From: Unio delphinus
Lineage: Eukaryota; Mollusca; Bivalvia; Unionida; Unionidae
DNA length: 64,000 nucleotides
Direction of reading: 5' to 3'
Assembly (NCBI GenBank): GCA_029339505.1
Contig: JAQISU010000096.1
Location: 6,769,001 to 6,833,000 of the forward strand
Each line of letters starts with the position of its first letter. Position 1 is the first letter of the stretch. The notes below the pieces were generated by a model. The model did not search any database. It was not told the DNA's origin and was given only the letters and a program-made list of their open reading frames with translations. The position numbers and the translations under genes are program-made. Positions 31,082 to 44,075 of the stretch are shown here, piece by piece.

Positions 31082-31990
31082 CTTTTATTGTACAGAAATA
31101 TCAATACAAACATGACGATAAAATTGCAACATTCATTTCACATATAAGAAAACATTTTTATTCCGACTTGTGGAATTATGATAATACATCTCATCATAAT
31201 CGTCTTAGTCATCGTCAGTATTATTTTTATAGTTATTATTCTCGACATTATTGATGGTGTTTATCATTTAAAAAAAGTTCTGATCATTCATATTAGGTAC
31301 GAATGAAAATATCTGATGAAAAATACTTCTACAGTAGAAATTTTCCTTGGTATGGTAAGATGTACATAGTTACGTTATAGCGAAATTATAAAGTTTTCCT
31401 CGTCCGTCTGAAGAATTCCTCTGCAGTAAAGATTGTGTTGAAATGAAAGAAGAAACAATATTTTTAAAGACATATGTTGAATGCTCTAGGTAATGGCACT
31501 ATCTTTTTATCCAGAAGAATATAGGTGCATAATATTCTTCTATTCTCACACGACGCCTGTTCTGTATGCCTGCATATACGGTGTTGTTGTCTTCTTCACG
31601 CCTTTTCTCAGAAAGTTCAAGATCATCTTCTCCTCTCAACACATAGAGAATCTGAAATAATAGTTAAATTTACATTTGATGTATTTGGTAATTTATACAT
31701 TGTCTCTGTTTTAATAACTCCAAAAGATAGTGTACTTTTGACTAATTCAGGCTGATATTTTAGCACAAGGGAGCAGTCATTTTAGTTAGCAGTGTGCTGA
31801 GATCATGTACAATTTCCATAAGTACAATATGCAATGAAATTTCAGCTCCACTACATGAAAGTCACATAGAAGTATCCCAACATTCTGATTCTCTCCATTG
31901 GACATGCCGCAAATGTAACCATAATCACCTTAAACCCACCACTCGTTGAGAATTTCGTAATATATGTAGAGTGTTTCCTCATGCTGGACC

Positions 31991-32207
31991 GCTCCGGTGG
32001 CCTAGTAGTTATATTGTCTGTCTCGGATATGGGAGGTCGCCGGTTTGAACGCCGGCCGAGTCAAATCAATTACGTACAAAAAAGGTACTTACAGCTGCAT
32101 GTGTTAGGACTTGTCGGCCTGGTGTCAGGATAATGTGACTAGATGGGAAATTGTGTTACATGATGCCCTAGTGATAGACATCACTGAACTACCACACTAA
32201 AGGCATC
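31991..32207 (+). mobile_element. tRNA-derived SINE (SINE1), + orientation
   Basis: The head has pol III boxes: A box tggcctagtagtt (31998-32010) and B box ggtttgaacgcc (32042-32053), in tRNA-like spacing. The body includes ggtacttacagctgc and ggcctggtgtcagg. It meets an inverted copy of itself at about 32207. Confidence 0.75.
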
Positions 32208-32426
32208 ATATGGTGCATGGCAATTTATAGTGATGTCTAGCACTGGGGCATTATGCCGAAAACATTTAGTTTCAATTCCTTCTAAGAAACATGATCCTGA
32301 CACCAAGCCAACCAATCCTACCACTAACATCTTAATGATAAGCGCCAAGCGATCTTATTTGTATGTCTTTGGTATGACTCTGCAGGGATTTCAACCTGAG
32401 ATCTTTCTCATCCAACGTGGACGCTC

Positions 32427-32427
<1 letters not shown>
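32208..32427 (-). mobile_element. tRNA-derived SINE (SINE1), - orientation
   Basis: Inverted partner: the body arm 32230-32255 pairs with 32159-32184 (23 of 26) and 32287-32309 pairs with 32116-32138. Its B box (ggttgaaatccc on the minus strand) is at 32385-32396 and its head ends near 32427. The pair is tail-to-tail. Confidence 0.7.

Positions 32428-32463
<36 letters not shown>
32428..32463. repeat. (AAT)n microsatellite
   Basis: About 12 units between the head of the inverted SINE and the 3' end of the antisense CR1-like LINE; best read as the LINE 3' tail. Confidence 0.9.
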
Positions 32464-32466
<3 letters not shown>

Positions 32467-33171
32467 GACATTATTGAGCGTCTAATCATTAGAAGCTCTA
32501 TGTGCTTTACATCAATAATGATATGACTATAGAACCACCGTCCCCACCCCCACAAAAGCCCTGAAATTGGAAAACATAAAATATACTGAAAATATTTAAA
32601 GTACGAAACATTATTAGGTCTTTACGTTTGTTCATGCAATAAAAAGGTGAGTTTTAAGAGCACTCTTAAAAGGGATTACTGTGTCTTTGTGTCTAATTTC
32701 AATGGGCAGTTCATTCCACATTGCTGGGCCCTGGTATGCAAAAGAACGTTGTCCATATGACTTCGTTTCCATAGTGGGAACAATTTGTATACGATTTTCA
32801 GAATAGGAGCGTAAGTATCTTGCTGGTGTGTACACATGGGTGAGGCTGGTACAGAGCAGTGGGGTAGTGTGCTCTGATCGTGGTACTCTGAAGAGGATCT
32901 GAGCAGCTGTGTTTTGATGTATGAAGTTTCTGGAGTAGATATTGAGACGCACCAGCCATAATTGAGTTACAATAATCCAGTATAGAAACTACTAATGAAC
33001 ACGAGTGTTTTAGTGACATCAACCGAAAGATATTTGCAAGTGGAGCTGATGCGTCCCAGAACAAGATATGCATCCTTTCATATGTTCATGACATGTTGGT
33101 GCAATGTGAAAGTACTGTCTAGAATAACACCTAGGTTTCGTACTGACTGTGTGAATTTAATGTTGGTGTTG

Positions 33172-33240
<69 letters not shown>

Positions 33241-34640
33241 TTATTTATTGTTTGAGGTAAAGAATATGACATCTTTAGCTTGTTATATGTCATCCATGAT
33301 TTCACATCAGAAAAAGGATGGTAGCATCAACTTAGTTAGGAGGCTAGACTTGTATATGCACAGAGAATGTCATTAAATACTTTCAGAAGAGTAGTTTCAG
33401 TACTGTGGCAAGGACTGTACATTGCTAAAAAGACTATTTGAATTCGAATGAGATACAAGTTGTAAGATTTTTTTTATATGAACGGGAGATTAGAAACTGG
33501 GTGGTAGTTCTTTAAATTGTTATGGTCAAGTGTTGGTTTCCTCAGCAGAGGCTTTACGATGGCAGTTTTGAAAAATGATGAGAGTTGTCCGGATGAGAGA
33601 GATATTAATAACATCAGTTAGTGAAACCAATATTGGGTCTATGCACTCAAGCAACAGTGATGTTGGAATTGGATCAAGTTCGCATAACTTTGGTGCATTC
33701 TTCGTCACAATTTTCCGTATTAAATCCACATATACACGTTCAAATGCTCCTACAGGTTGTCGCTGAAATTCTGTATCGTAACTGTATGGTGACAACGAAT
33801 CAAATTAAATTGTGTAGACAAGTGTATCTCTAATGGTTTGTACTTTGTCACGGATGACATATGCACATATTTCCTAAAGTCTACTGGAGAGAAAGTAGTT
33901 GGAAGTGGTTTAGCTTTACATTAGTTTGTTAGTTATTTCGATGAGCTCTTTGCAGCTAGAACTCTCCGTCATCTTGGTACTATAGTGGGATAATTTGACT
34001 AAATGGACTATGTTTGTGACGTTTTTAGCGGCTTCATAGATTTGTTTATGAATAGTGAGTCTGGTGGAAAAACAAATCCTCTCTGCTTTACGGAGAACAC
34101 TTTTTATTGATACTCTGCATATAGTGGCTGGGGCATGTTTTTCAAGCAATGAACGCAGGCAATTATAGAGTTGTTCTGCTATATGAGGTAAGCAAATTGC
34201 TAAGTTTTCTTGGATGTCATGCATTAGTTTGGTTCTATTTATCACACGAAGGTTTTTTTTTATGAGCAAATAAAGGTGGAAGGTTAGGGACTGATACGTC
34301 GAGATAGCGTATCATGCAGAGGTGATCTGATGCAACCCATTTTAGGATGGAATTCTTTGTGATGACAGCAATTCCACCTCAGCGAGAGTGGCTGGGGAAT
34401 GACTTATTGGAGTAAACGGTGGGTGTTAACTCCGAGCACTTGGGCTCATTGCCTGATGTTTTTAGCAATGTTTCTGTCAGGATGAAGATGTAGATATTCT
34501 GGTTGTTGATAAAATTAACTATTTATGTGAGCTTTTCCGGTGGTCCTACTGATTGGGTGCTGAATAATGCAGTACGTAATTGTATCTCTGGGACAGTTGA
34601 CACGACGGTTGACGATTTAAGATGGAGTTTCACCTGGTTA
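32464..34640 (-). mobile_element. CR1-like LINE, copy A
   Basis: Minus-strand pieces: endonuclease end (GGIAVITKNSILKWVASDHL near 34300-34370), linker at 33916-34269 (CRVSIKSVLRKAERICF), RT N-terminal block at 33526-33795 (KLCELDPIPTSLLLECIDPI), and RT C-terminal block at 32632-33073 (SILDYCNSIMAGASQYLLQK, then FAYQGPAMWNELPIEIRHKD). The catalytic RT core (DLSAAFDTIDH, present in copies B and C) is deleted here, and a TA array (33174-33236) has expanded within it. Same family as copies B, C and D. Confidence 0.8.
33174..33236. repeat. (TA)n microsatellite inside the LINE
   Basis: About 31 TA units at a site where copy C has only gctgatatttatt, so it expanded in copy A. Confidence 0.95.
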
Positions 34641-35576
34641 TCATATTAATGTCCGAATTTTTCAATTGTTTATCTGGAAAGGGCGAAAGGGAGATAACTG
34701 GCATTCTTCTTCTTCTTCTAAGCCGGCATGCTTTGAAACGTTTCTTTTTTCGCTTCCGTTTACATTTAAGTTATGATGACTGTAGTCCCATTAGCTTAGT
34801 CTGGAGCACAATGTAGCATGAAGTGTCAAGGTGTGGTCATTTAAAGCAATTAATGAGAGTCCATCATAGCAGAAGCGGGTTGACTGGCGATCACGTCATG
34901 GCGGTTTATTCAAAATCAAATGACGTCTTAAGAGTGGAACAAGATAGCTGAGAAAACATATAATTGTCCTCGTTTCCAAGATAAGGAGATGAAGAAACAC
35001 ATACGAATTGAACAGTCAATGCATGATGAAACAAGTAATGTAGACGAAGATAGACAACAAGGACATATATCATGAAAAATAGCACAAAAACGGAAGAACT
35101 GCGTGAAGTCGGTTAAGCGATAGCAACCATCTTTCCGGAAGTTACTTAGGCCACGGATCGGTCTTTAAGACAGAGGCGTCACATTATATTATAATGGAAT
35201 ACGACGAGATGTATACATTTTCATAAAAACAACTCCTTTAATGAAAGATGTATACAGCAAGCGGTATATGATTGATAAAGCGTTGATACTAGACATTCAA
35301 ATACATCTCACATCCCTACCGATTGTATTTGCTACAAAATGTACTTCTTTGCTTTTTATGTCTAGTTGTTATATATTAATGTATACATGCATTAAAAATG
35401 CCCGTTTTCTAAATGAATGTAATATGTATATGATACACAATTTCATTGCAATGATTTATTTTCCATTCCCAAATAGCCTCTCATATATGAAGTACAAAAA
35501 ACCCTGCATACATCTGGAGAGGAAGAGTAAATGTATTTGTGCTGGATTAAATGCTTGAATTATAACTGACACCAAC
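34641..35576. other. Segment unique to copy A
   Basis: Absent from copies B and C, where the LINE endonuclease joins directly to cctccaacaatatag. It may be the 5' part of the LINE plus older flank. No recognisable domain. Confidence 0.4.
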
Positions 35577-35749
35577 TAACCTCCAACAATATAGTCGGTT
35601 GTAACGGTATGTGAGCACTTTCCTTGGGATTTATTTACAGTCTTTATGTAATAAATGATTCAAAGTTACAAACACTGTCGCCATTGAACTGTAAATTTCT
35701 CGATTACGTGGTACACACACTTTGATCAATATAATGTTGCTTCATGCAC

Positions 35750-35751
<2 letters not shown>

Positions 35752-35787
<36 letters not shown>
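35752..35787. repeat. (GT)n microsatellite, copy A
   Basis: 36 bases; the orthologous arrays in copies B and C are 27 and ~56 bases. Confidence 0.95.
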
Positions 35788-35789
<2 letters not shown>

Positions 35790-36249
35790 CGCCGGTTCAT
35801 GCATTGAACTACTTATAAATTTGTTGAATATATATTCTTTATCCTTCAAGTACTTTCGCATCGTCTTATTCGATGATCTTCAGATAAAACATTTACTCTA
35901 TGATAAGGGGATATGTGTGTGCCGGTGTCAGTGTTTGTCTGTGGGTTACGAATCCCTAAAATTAACTTTATGATTAAAAAGTAACGCAAACAGTATGTAA
36001 GGCGATTTTATTTATTTGCTAAATCAATATAATTCACATCCGTAAAAAACAAATATTTTGAGACAGAATCTCTCTCTCTCTCTGTTTTGCAAATATTACA
36101 CACTTCATCTACAAGTCAGCCAAAATATTCTGGTTGCGATAAATAACCTGATCAATTTTACATCGATATTAATATCTCGCTTTACACGAAACCTCAAACT
36201 TTAACAAACATTAGGATTGAAATAACAACCCTATTTGGGGGCGGGTTTT

Positions 36250-36485
36250 CCCGACTGGCCGAGTGGCCTAAAGCGCTCACAGCTACGGATCACTGCTATC
36301 TCACCTCTGTCTGCGGGGGTGCGAGTCTCGGATGCGTCTAATGTGGTTATGTGAGAAGCTTGCCAGTAGCTGCTGGTGGGTCGGTAGTTCTTGCTAGAGT
36401 TTTGCCTGGTTCTACCCTCCAACATTTATACTGGCAGCCATGTCTTGTGCTGGAAATTTGAGTTAAACCCTACAACAACAACAAC
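36250..36485 (+). mobile_element. tRNA-Ser/Leu-like SINE (SINE2), copy A
   Basis: The head begins cccgactggccgagtggcct, with A box tggccgagtgg, and a B box ggtgcgagtctc about 60 bp on (36319-36330), like a tRNA with a long variable arm. The body ends gttaaaccctacaacaacaa. The same element is at 39993 and 58924. Confidence 0.75.
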
Positions 36486-36961
36486 CCTATTCCACAGGGG
36501 GATGAATGTAACGTTCTTTGCTTCAGTATTGTGCATTCGTACTGCACCATGTACTGTGTAAAAACTATTCCCATCTGGAATCAATTCCTTTATACATCAG
36601 AATTGATTTAAGGTGACAAATGAAACATTTTCTTTGCCAGATATTAAGATCGAATGCTATCTCTTTAATGAAGTTAGGGAGAAAGGGGGGTATAGTGTTT
36701 TTTTTTAGGTATCATATATGTTGTATGGTTGAACCCTATTTCACGAGGGAGTCAATAGGACAATATTTGATTTAATATTGAATATTCCGACTGTATCATT
36801 TTACAAACATCAGTTGCAATCAATCCTGTGATACTTTTCGCTTCGGAATTGACGTAAGGCGACAGATGACAGCCTTCGTTTGCCGAAGATATGACAAAAA
36901 AATACCATCTATTAAATATAATAGAGGGTGGAATGACGATATTTTGTGAAATAAGTGTTTC

Positions 36962-38393
36962 CTTGAGAGCGGTTGAGTGTATCGAATGAGGCGAACAGGT
37001 CAAAGAGCAGACCCCTGTGGAACACCACAACATAGATCAGCTGGGCTGGCGTTTATTCCATTTGCAGATACAACTTGTTTCCTGATGACTAAGTAGGGCC
37101 TTGAACCACTGTAGGGCCTTATTATGAATTCCCAATGCATACTGGAGACGGTGAAGTAATATACCATGGTCTATTGTGTCAAATGCTGCAGACAAATCAA
37201 GGTAGGGTGAGAACTGTACCGGTAATCTTGTCGCTATCCAAAGCAGAGGGAATGTCATTAAATACTTTTAGAAGAGTAGTTTCAGTACTGTGGCAAGGAC
37301 GATATGCAGACGATATGCAGACTGTACATTGCTAAAAAGACTATTTTAATTCGAATGAGATACAAGTTGTAAGATTTTTTTTATATTGGAGATTAGAAAC
37401 TGGGTGGTAGTTATTTAAATTGTTATGGTCAAGTGTTGGTTTCCTCAGCAGAGGCTTTACGATGGCAGTTTTGAAAAGTGATGAGAGTTGTCCGGATGAG
37501 AGAGATATTAATAACATCAGTTAGTGAAACCAATATTGGGTCTATGCACTCAAGCAGTAGTGATGTTGGAATTGGATCAAGCTCGCATAACTTTGGTGCA
37601 TTCTTCGTCACAATTTTCCGTATTAAATCCACATATACACGTTCAAATGCTCCTACAGGTTGTCGCTGAAATTCTGTATCGTAACTGTATGATGACAACG
37701 AATCAAATTAAATTGTGTAGATAAGTGTATCTCTAATGGTTTGTACTTTGTTACGGAAGACATATGAACATATTTCCTAATATCTACTGGAGAGAAAGTA
37801 GTTGGAAGTGGTTTAGCTTTACATTAGTTTGTTAGTTATTTCGAAGAGCTCTTTGCAGCTAGAACTCTCCGTCATCTTGGTACTGTAGTGGGATAATTTG
37901 ACTAAATGGACTATGTTTGTGACGTTCTTAGCGGCTTCATAGATTTGTTTATGAATAGTGAGTCTGGTGGAAAAACAAATCCTCTCTGCTTTACGGCGAT
38001 GTCTTTAAGCAATGCGAAGCTGGTCCCTAGCACTGCAATACCACGGAGAACACTTTTTATTGATACTCTGCAAATGGTGGCTTGGGCATGTTTTTCAAGC
38101 AATGAACGCAGGCAGTTATAAAGTTGTTCTGCTATTTGAGGTAAGCAAGTTAAGTTTTCTTGGATGTCATGCATTAGTTTGGTTATATTTATCACACGAA
38201 GGCTTCTTTTAGGAGCAAATAAAGGTGGAAGGTTAGGGACTGATACGTCGAGATAGCATATCATGCAGAGGTGATCTGATGCAACACATTTTAGGATGGA
38301 ATTCTTTGTGATGACAGCAATTCCACCTCAGTGAGAGTGGCTGGGGAATGACTTATTGGAGTAAGTTGTGGGTGTTAAATCCGCGCACATGGG
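36962..38393 (-). mobile_element. CR1-like LINE, copy B
   Basis: Minus strand: endonuclease end, linker (37911-38264), RT N-terminal block (37429-37698, CELDPIPTSLLLECIDPIL) and RT core (37037-37258, YLDLSAAFDTIDHGILLHRL then ALQWFKALLSH), followed by a remnant of the block with GLLFDLF near 37000. The element is truncated 3' by the A/B junction, so it lacks the YADD region and C-terminus, and 5' at 38393. Confidence 0.85.
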
Positions 38394-38569
38394 CTAACCT
38401 CCAACAATATAGTTGGTTGTAACGGTATGTGAGCACTTTCCTTGGGATTTATTTAGTCTTTATGTAATAAATGATTCAAAGTTACAAACACTGTCGCCAT
38501 TGAACGGTCAATTTCTCGATTACTTGGTACGCACACCTTGATCAATATAATGTTGTTTCAAGCGCTTAG

Positions 38570-38570
38570 T

Positions 38571-38596
<26 letters not shown>
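38570..38596. repeat. (GT)n microsatellite, copy B
   Basis: Shortest of the three orthologous GT arrays (27 bases). Confidence 0.95.
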
Positions 38597-38601
<5 letters not shown>

Positions 38602-38894
38602 CGCCTGTTCATGCATTGAACTACTTATAATTTTCTTGAATATACATTCCTTATCCTTCAAGTACTTTCGCATCGTCTTATTCGATGATCTTCAGATAAA
38701 ACATTACTCACTCTTTGGTAAGGGGAGGTGTGTGTGTGTGTGTGCCGGTGTCAGTGTTTGTCAGTGGGTTACGAATCCCTAAAACTAACTTTATGATTTA
38801 AAAATAACGCAAACAGTATGTAAGGCGATTTTGTTAATTCGCTGAATCATAAAAATTCCCATCCGTGAAAAGAAAAAAAAACATATTTAGAGAG

Positions 38895-38895
<1 letters not shown>

Positions 38896-38949
<54 letters not shown>
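38896..38949. repeat. (CT)n microsatellite, copy B
   Basis: 54 bases; in copy A the equivalent array is 16 bases and passes directly into gttttgcaaatatt. Confidence 0.95.
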
Positions 38950-38952
<3 letters not shown>

Positions 38953-39992
38953 AGTTTGGTTCCCTGCTGAACATGCTCCATACGTTGCAATCCGCTATAC
39001 CAAGGCAGGCGATCGCCGACGCCATATTGTCACGTGACCATAACAAATGGTCTCATAGGGATAGGTCTATTATTTATATAAAATTATTTATATTCATTTT
39101 TTACAGGAAATGCCTATTTTAAATATTTTCCTGTGACAAGACAGCTAAAAGAATCAGTATTTGCCTTATACATCAATAAAGTTCACTAGTACTGTAACAA
39201 ATTAGCATACTTTTCATCACCGTCAACCATCAAGATTTATAGATATGTACCTCTGTAACAGACACTTGTAAATACGTAAGCCAAGTCAGCTGCTTATTTG
39301 AAGCCAAAATTACGCATTTGATCTCCAATGCCTAACTCGAAGTAATTTTTAAACCACATTACAGATTTAGCTTATGTGTGAACTGAAAAATGCTAGGATT
39401 GTCATAGTAAGGCAAATGCCTTCTACCTTAACTATTGAGGTATCAAAATACGAAACTAACCAGTGAGACCTAACAGCTGCATACTTATTCCTTTAATATT
39501 CTCATTCTTAGTGACACACTTTTAATATTACTAATACTTTTGATTTGAACTATAACAGTCGTTATTTTGTGTTCAATGTTAGACACCAATTAGGTCATAT
39601 AATAAATTTTACAAATATTTTTATTAGTAGGCGAAGATGAAGGAAAAGCTTATGCACAAGGATAATTTGTTCGTACTGCACATTTTGTACAGCATCATCT
39701 AAAAAAATCATTTTCCAATCTATTTCTTAGTAAATTTTAATCGAAATTGATATGAAATGATGCACGACAGACTAAATATAGCCAAATATTAATACGAAAA
39801 AAATACCCGTCTTTCACGAGGAGGTGAGGGAAACAATTGTTTTGCAAATATTACACACTTCATCTACAAGTCAGCCAAAATATTCTGGTTGTGATAAATA
39901 ACCTGATCAATTTTACATCTCGCTTTACACGAAACCTCAGACTTTACCTAACATTAGGATTGAAATAGCAACCCTATTTGGGGGCGGATTTT

Positions 39993-40245
39993 CCCGACTG
40001 GCCGAGTGGCCTAAAGCGCTCACAGCTACGGATCACTCCATCTCACCTCTGTCTGCGGGGGTGCGAGTCTCGGATGCGTCTAATGTGGTTATGTGAGAAG
40101 TTTGCCAGTAGCTGCTGGTGGGTCGGTAGTACTTGCTAGGGTTTTGCCGGGTTCTACCCTCCAACATTTATACTGGCAGCCATGTCTTGTGCTGGAAATT
40201 GGCGTTAAACCCTACAACAACAAAAACAACAACAACAACAACAAC
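39993..40245 (+). mobile_element. tRNA-Ser/Leu-like SINE (SINE2), copy B
   Basis: Same element as at 36250, with A and B boxes intact and a longer (CAA)n-type 3' tail ending at 40245. Confidence 0.75.
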
Positions 40246-41194
40246 ATTCCTTTTCCACAAGGGGATGAATGTAACGATCTTTGGTTCTGTATTATGCATT
40301 CGTATTGCACCATGTACTGTGTAAAAACTATTCCCATCTGCAAACAATACCTTTATACATCAGAATTGATTTAAGGTGACAAATGAAACATTTTCTTTGC
40401 CAGATATTAAGATCGAATGCTATCTCTTTTATGAAGTTAGGAAGAAGGGGGCGTATAGTGTTTTTTTTTTTAAAGGTATCATACATGTTGTATGGTTGAA
40501 CCCTATTTCACGAGGGAGTCAATAGGACAATATTTGATTTAATATTGAATATTCCGACTTCATCATTTTACAAACATCAGTTGCAATCAATCCCGTGATA
40601 CTTTTCACTTCGGAATTGACGTAAGGCGACAGATGACAGCCTTCGTTTGCCAAAGATATAAGACAAAAATAAATACCATCTATTATATATAAAAGAGGGT
40701 GGAATGACGATATTTGTGAAATAAGTGTTTCGTAGATTACATCATCTGAAAGTTAGATATGTAATTGATTCCTTGATCAAGTGTACATTACCTCATATAA
40801 TTTCGACGTAAAGTTGATCAAGGAATCGATTGGAGAAGGAATCTGTGTGATAACCTGTGTACAATGTGCAATATTATCAAAATATCGTTGTGTGTACCCT
40901 TTTCTTTCATCTCCGCCTGCTAGCAGAAATACTTGTAACACTAATTATATAACGAATTGGTGGTGAAGCTTGTACATAATATAACGACTGTTATAGATCA
41001 AAGCCAAAGTGTTGGTAAAATACATAATGTGTCATTAAGAAAGAGAACACTACAGGAATAAATGTGCCACGGTTAGATTGACTAGATCTCTCCGTATGAT
41101 GCCATTTGATTTTATCATTAACAATATGGCGTTGGCCTTCGCCTGATTTAGTATAGCAGAGTGCAACGTATGGATCATACTAAGCAGGCAACCA

Positions 41195-41197
<3 letters not shown>

Positions 41198-41254
<57 letters not shown>
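41198..41254. repeat. (CT)n microsatellite
   Basis: 57-base array; 76 bases in copy C (60118-60193). Confidence 0.95.
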
Positions 41255-41258
<4 letters not shown>

Positions 41259-43587
41259 CATGCACAAATGAAATTATCATGATCAATATTCAGTGGCAGG
41301 CCCATTGCTGGACAAAAGAATGTAAGAGTTCTGGAGATCATTCCATTATTTGTTATGCTTTCACTAGAATAAATAATAAGGAATTTTCATGTATATACAA
41401 TATTTACATTTTTGTTATAAAATACCCGAGAATTGCTATTAGACTAGTTGCTTCGGCAGCTTTAATTTAGAACAAGTCGGGCTTCATTCTCAAACACTTT
41501 ACGGGGAAAAATCCGATTTTTGTCTTATTGAAAGGAAAGGTTCTCTTATAAAAACCGAGTGCCAGTCCAAGTTCATTGGCATCCGTCAGTTGATTGATCA
41601 CCATCCCTGTGAATAAAATGTTGATATATTAGAACATTCTGTGTCAACGAGTTATTGTTAAAAGTATGTAGCAGCAACATGTTGTACTTGTATTTTCATT
41701 TGTATTGTTCCTTCTGAATCTACCGTCAGTGGAAATGAGATTTATGTATATTCCGTATTATGAGGAGGATTTAAATCCTTGATTGAAAGTATAAATAGTA
41801 CTTGTTGAAAGTAATTATAACCCCTTTTTATTTTTCTTGCTTTTATCCCGCTGGGTCATTTACAGATACAACTCAGTGACATATATCTGCTGAGATTTGT
41901 AGAATTTTATCTCGTTTTTCAAAAAGATAAAATTAATGAAGATGCAGAGAGAAAATCTACTACTTTTCAGAATATACTAAACAGTGTTATCCCTTTGAAA
42001 AATAAAATAAATAAACTAGAGACAAACAGTCAAACATATAATTATACTGCTATGAAGTTATACAATTTATCAATTTAAATTATACATTTGTTATATAATG
42101 CCCTGATATTAAATCCATTAGGATACAAAGTATCTAACTTTTGAATCCAATAAGTTTATTCATGCCACCATGCACAATATATTGGCATGAAATCGAGTAA
42201 AAAGTGATTATTTGTGTTAAAGTATGTTGAAATATTAGATGAAAACATAGGATCTCTATAAGTGTTTATATCTTTTATCACAATTTTGAAAAATAAAGAA
42301 ATAAACCACCAGCTCAAATGACAATAACATCCTGAAAAAGGGCAATATATTACAAGATTTTCAATATTGGAATAATATGTTTTTAGAATGTATTATGTGA
42401 TTTGCTTCTCTGCAAGTAAAATATAACCTTTCTTGCACGTGCGTTCATGTTTTTCACTGGCCTTATGGTCATGTACAACTGTCATTTGTTGTCTGAGTGG
42501 TGTAGACAAGTCTGAAAGATTGAATGAGATATGCACCTGATTCTGTATTAAAAATAACTTAAATGAATGAATTGCGATATTTCACTGATTTCTCAATAGG
42601 TCGAAAGGTTAGAATAATTGTACCATATATTGCAAAAGTCAAACGACCGGTATAGCACACAGTGACACGCTCGCTTTGTCCCTTTGATGTCCTTGTCTCG
42701 AAAGAAGTATACACTCTTAATACTAGATAACAATGTTATTAACATTTATCGTTCTGGAGATTTCTTGTCAAGCATTACTGGCATTTTTATAAACGTATTA
42801 TTGGGAACTCCATATGACAGTATACATGTTGAAATAACTACTTACCCAAATATATCTCTCTGTCATTGGCCTTCTGTGTCGTGGATGTTACTTTCGGCTT
42901 AAATCCATGAAGTTCTTTAACATCTGCACCAATGTCAATGTTCCTCTATTTTGAAAAAGAGATAAAGTCATAACCGGTTTACACCAATTTACCTAATTAA
43001 GTTGTAATCTATGGAACTGTATTCGCAGTAAATGAATCGTTCTCGTTAAACTACTTAGAATTAAAAGTTTAGCTTCAAGTTATAAAGCTGGTTTTACATA
43101 TAAATGAATTGAATATAAAGATATGAATGCTATAATATTTAACTTTTGTTTCTAAATCAAAACAAACAAGAAAGAAGAAGGGAACGAAGGTTCATGAAAG
43201 ATGATAGATTAGAATGCCACATCATGAGTAATGCAAGGTTCCACGAAAGTAAAAAATAACATTGCATTATACTCCATTCACTATAAGGTTAATTATTAGA
43301 AATTCAATAAATGTGCCGAAATTTTTCACGGAATATTTCTCCAAACTATGTAAAAACGTTGAAGTAATTAAACCATGTATATTTCCTTGAATGAATGTTG
43401 AATACTAGTATGATAAAACATTATCCAGAATAAATTGAATCATCTTTGATAAAATATCGTCATTTATTACTTACATTTACTTGTTGGGTTGCGAATATTC
43501 GCCTTTTGCACTCAAAAAGTGCTTCCACTGCATCATGTGCATTAACGCCAAGGACTCGCACACATGCATCTAAGTATGGATTTCTGC

Positions 43588-43588
43588 A

Positions 43589-43633
<45 letters not shown>
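43588..43633. repeat. (AAT)n microsatellite
   Basis: About 15 units within the ~3-kb repeat; copy 1 has only 4-5 units at 10427-10441. Confidence 0.95.
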
Positions 43634-43634
<1 letters not shown>

Positions 43635-43986
43635 GCAAAATGTATATCTTTACTTTACATTGATTTATACTTTTCGAGCCTTTTAGGAACGAAAGCAAAA
43701 GTACGGTTATGAAAATATTCTCGTTTCAGTGGTTCGGTAAAGATTAAATTGTTCAATTGACTTTAGAAAGTAAATTACAATGACCCAGGTTTCATGCGTG
43801 TGATATAGATTAATCCATATCTAATCTTAATTATGCATTTCTTCTGTAAATGCGGATAGTGCTAAAGAGAATACAAACTGGCCATGAAGGACGAAAACAA
43901 CTTTCACAGTGAACAGCGAAAATTAATGTAGAAGTTTCAACCCAGTAAGCGATGTAGTATATGAGTTATGACACAGTTAAGATGGA

Positions 43987-43989
<3 letters not shown>

Positions 43990-44071
<82 letters not shown>
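43990..44071. repeat. (TA)n microsatellite
   Basis: About 41 units; absent from copy 1 and ~46 units in copy C. Confidence 0.95.

Positions 44072-44075
<4 letters not shown>

Larger units (their letters stand above)
31145..36961. repeat. Duplicated block, copy A
   Basis: 31145-31450 matches 51010-51310; 31660-34450 matches 54230-57280; 35577-36961 matches 57285-59660 and 38394-40730. Relative to the other copies, A keeps ~1.1 kb at 34450-35576, lacks the RT core of the LINE (between about 33350 and 33400), and lacks an ~890-bp segment after the CT repeat. It is the most diverged of the three. It ends at 36961 in the middle of the unit, where copy B begins. Confidence 0.85.

Noticed and set aside
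31991..32060. Possible functional tRNA genes at the SINE heads (also 36250, 39993, 58924)
   Set aside because: No complete cloverleaf, and the sequence continues into a SINE body in several copies; they are SINE promoters.
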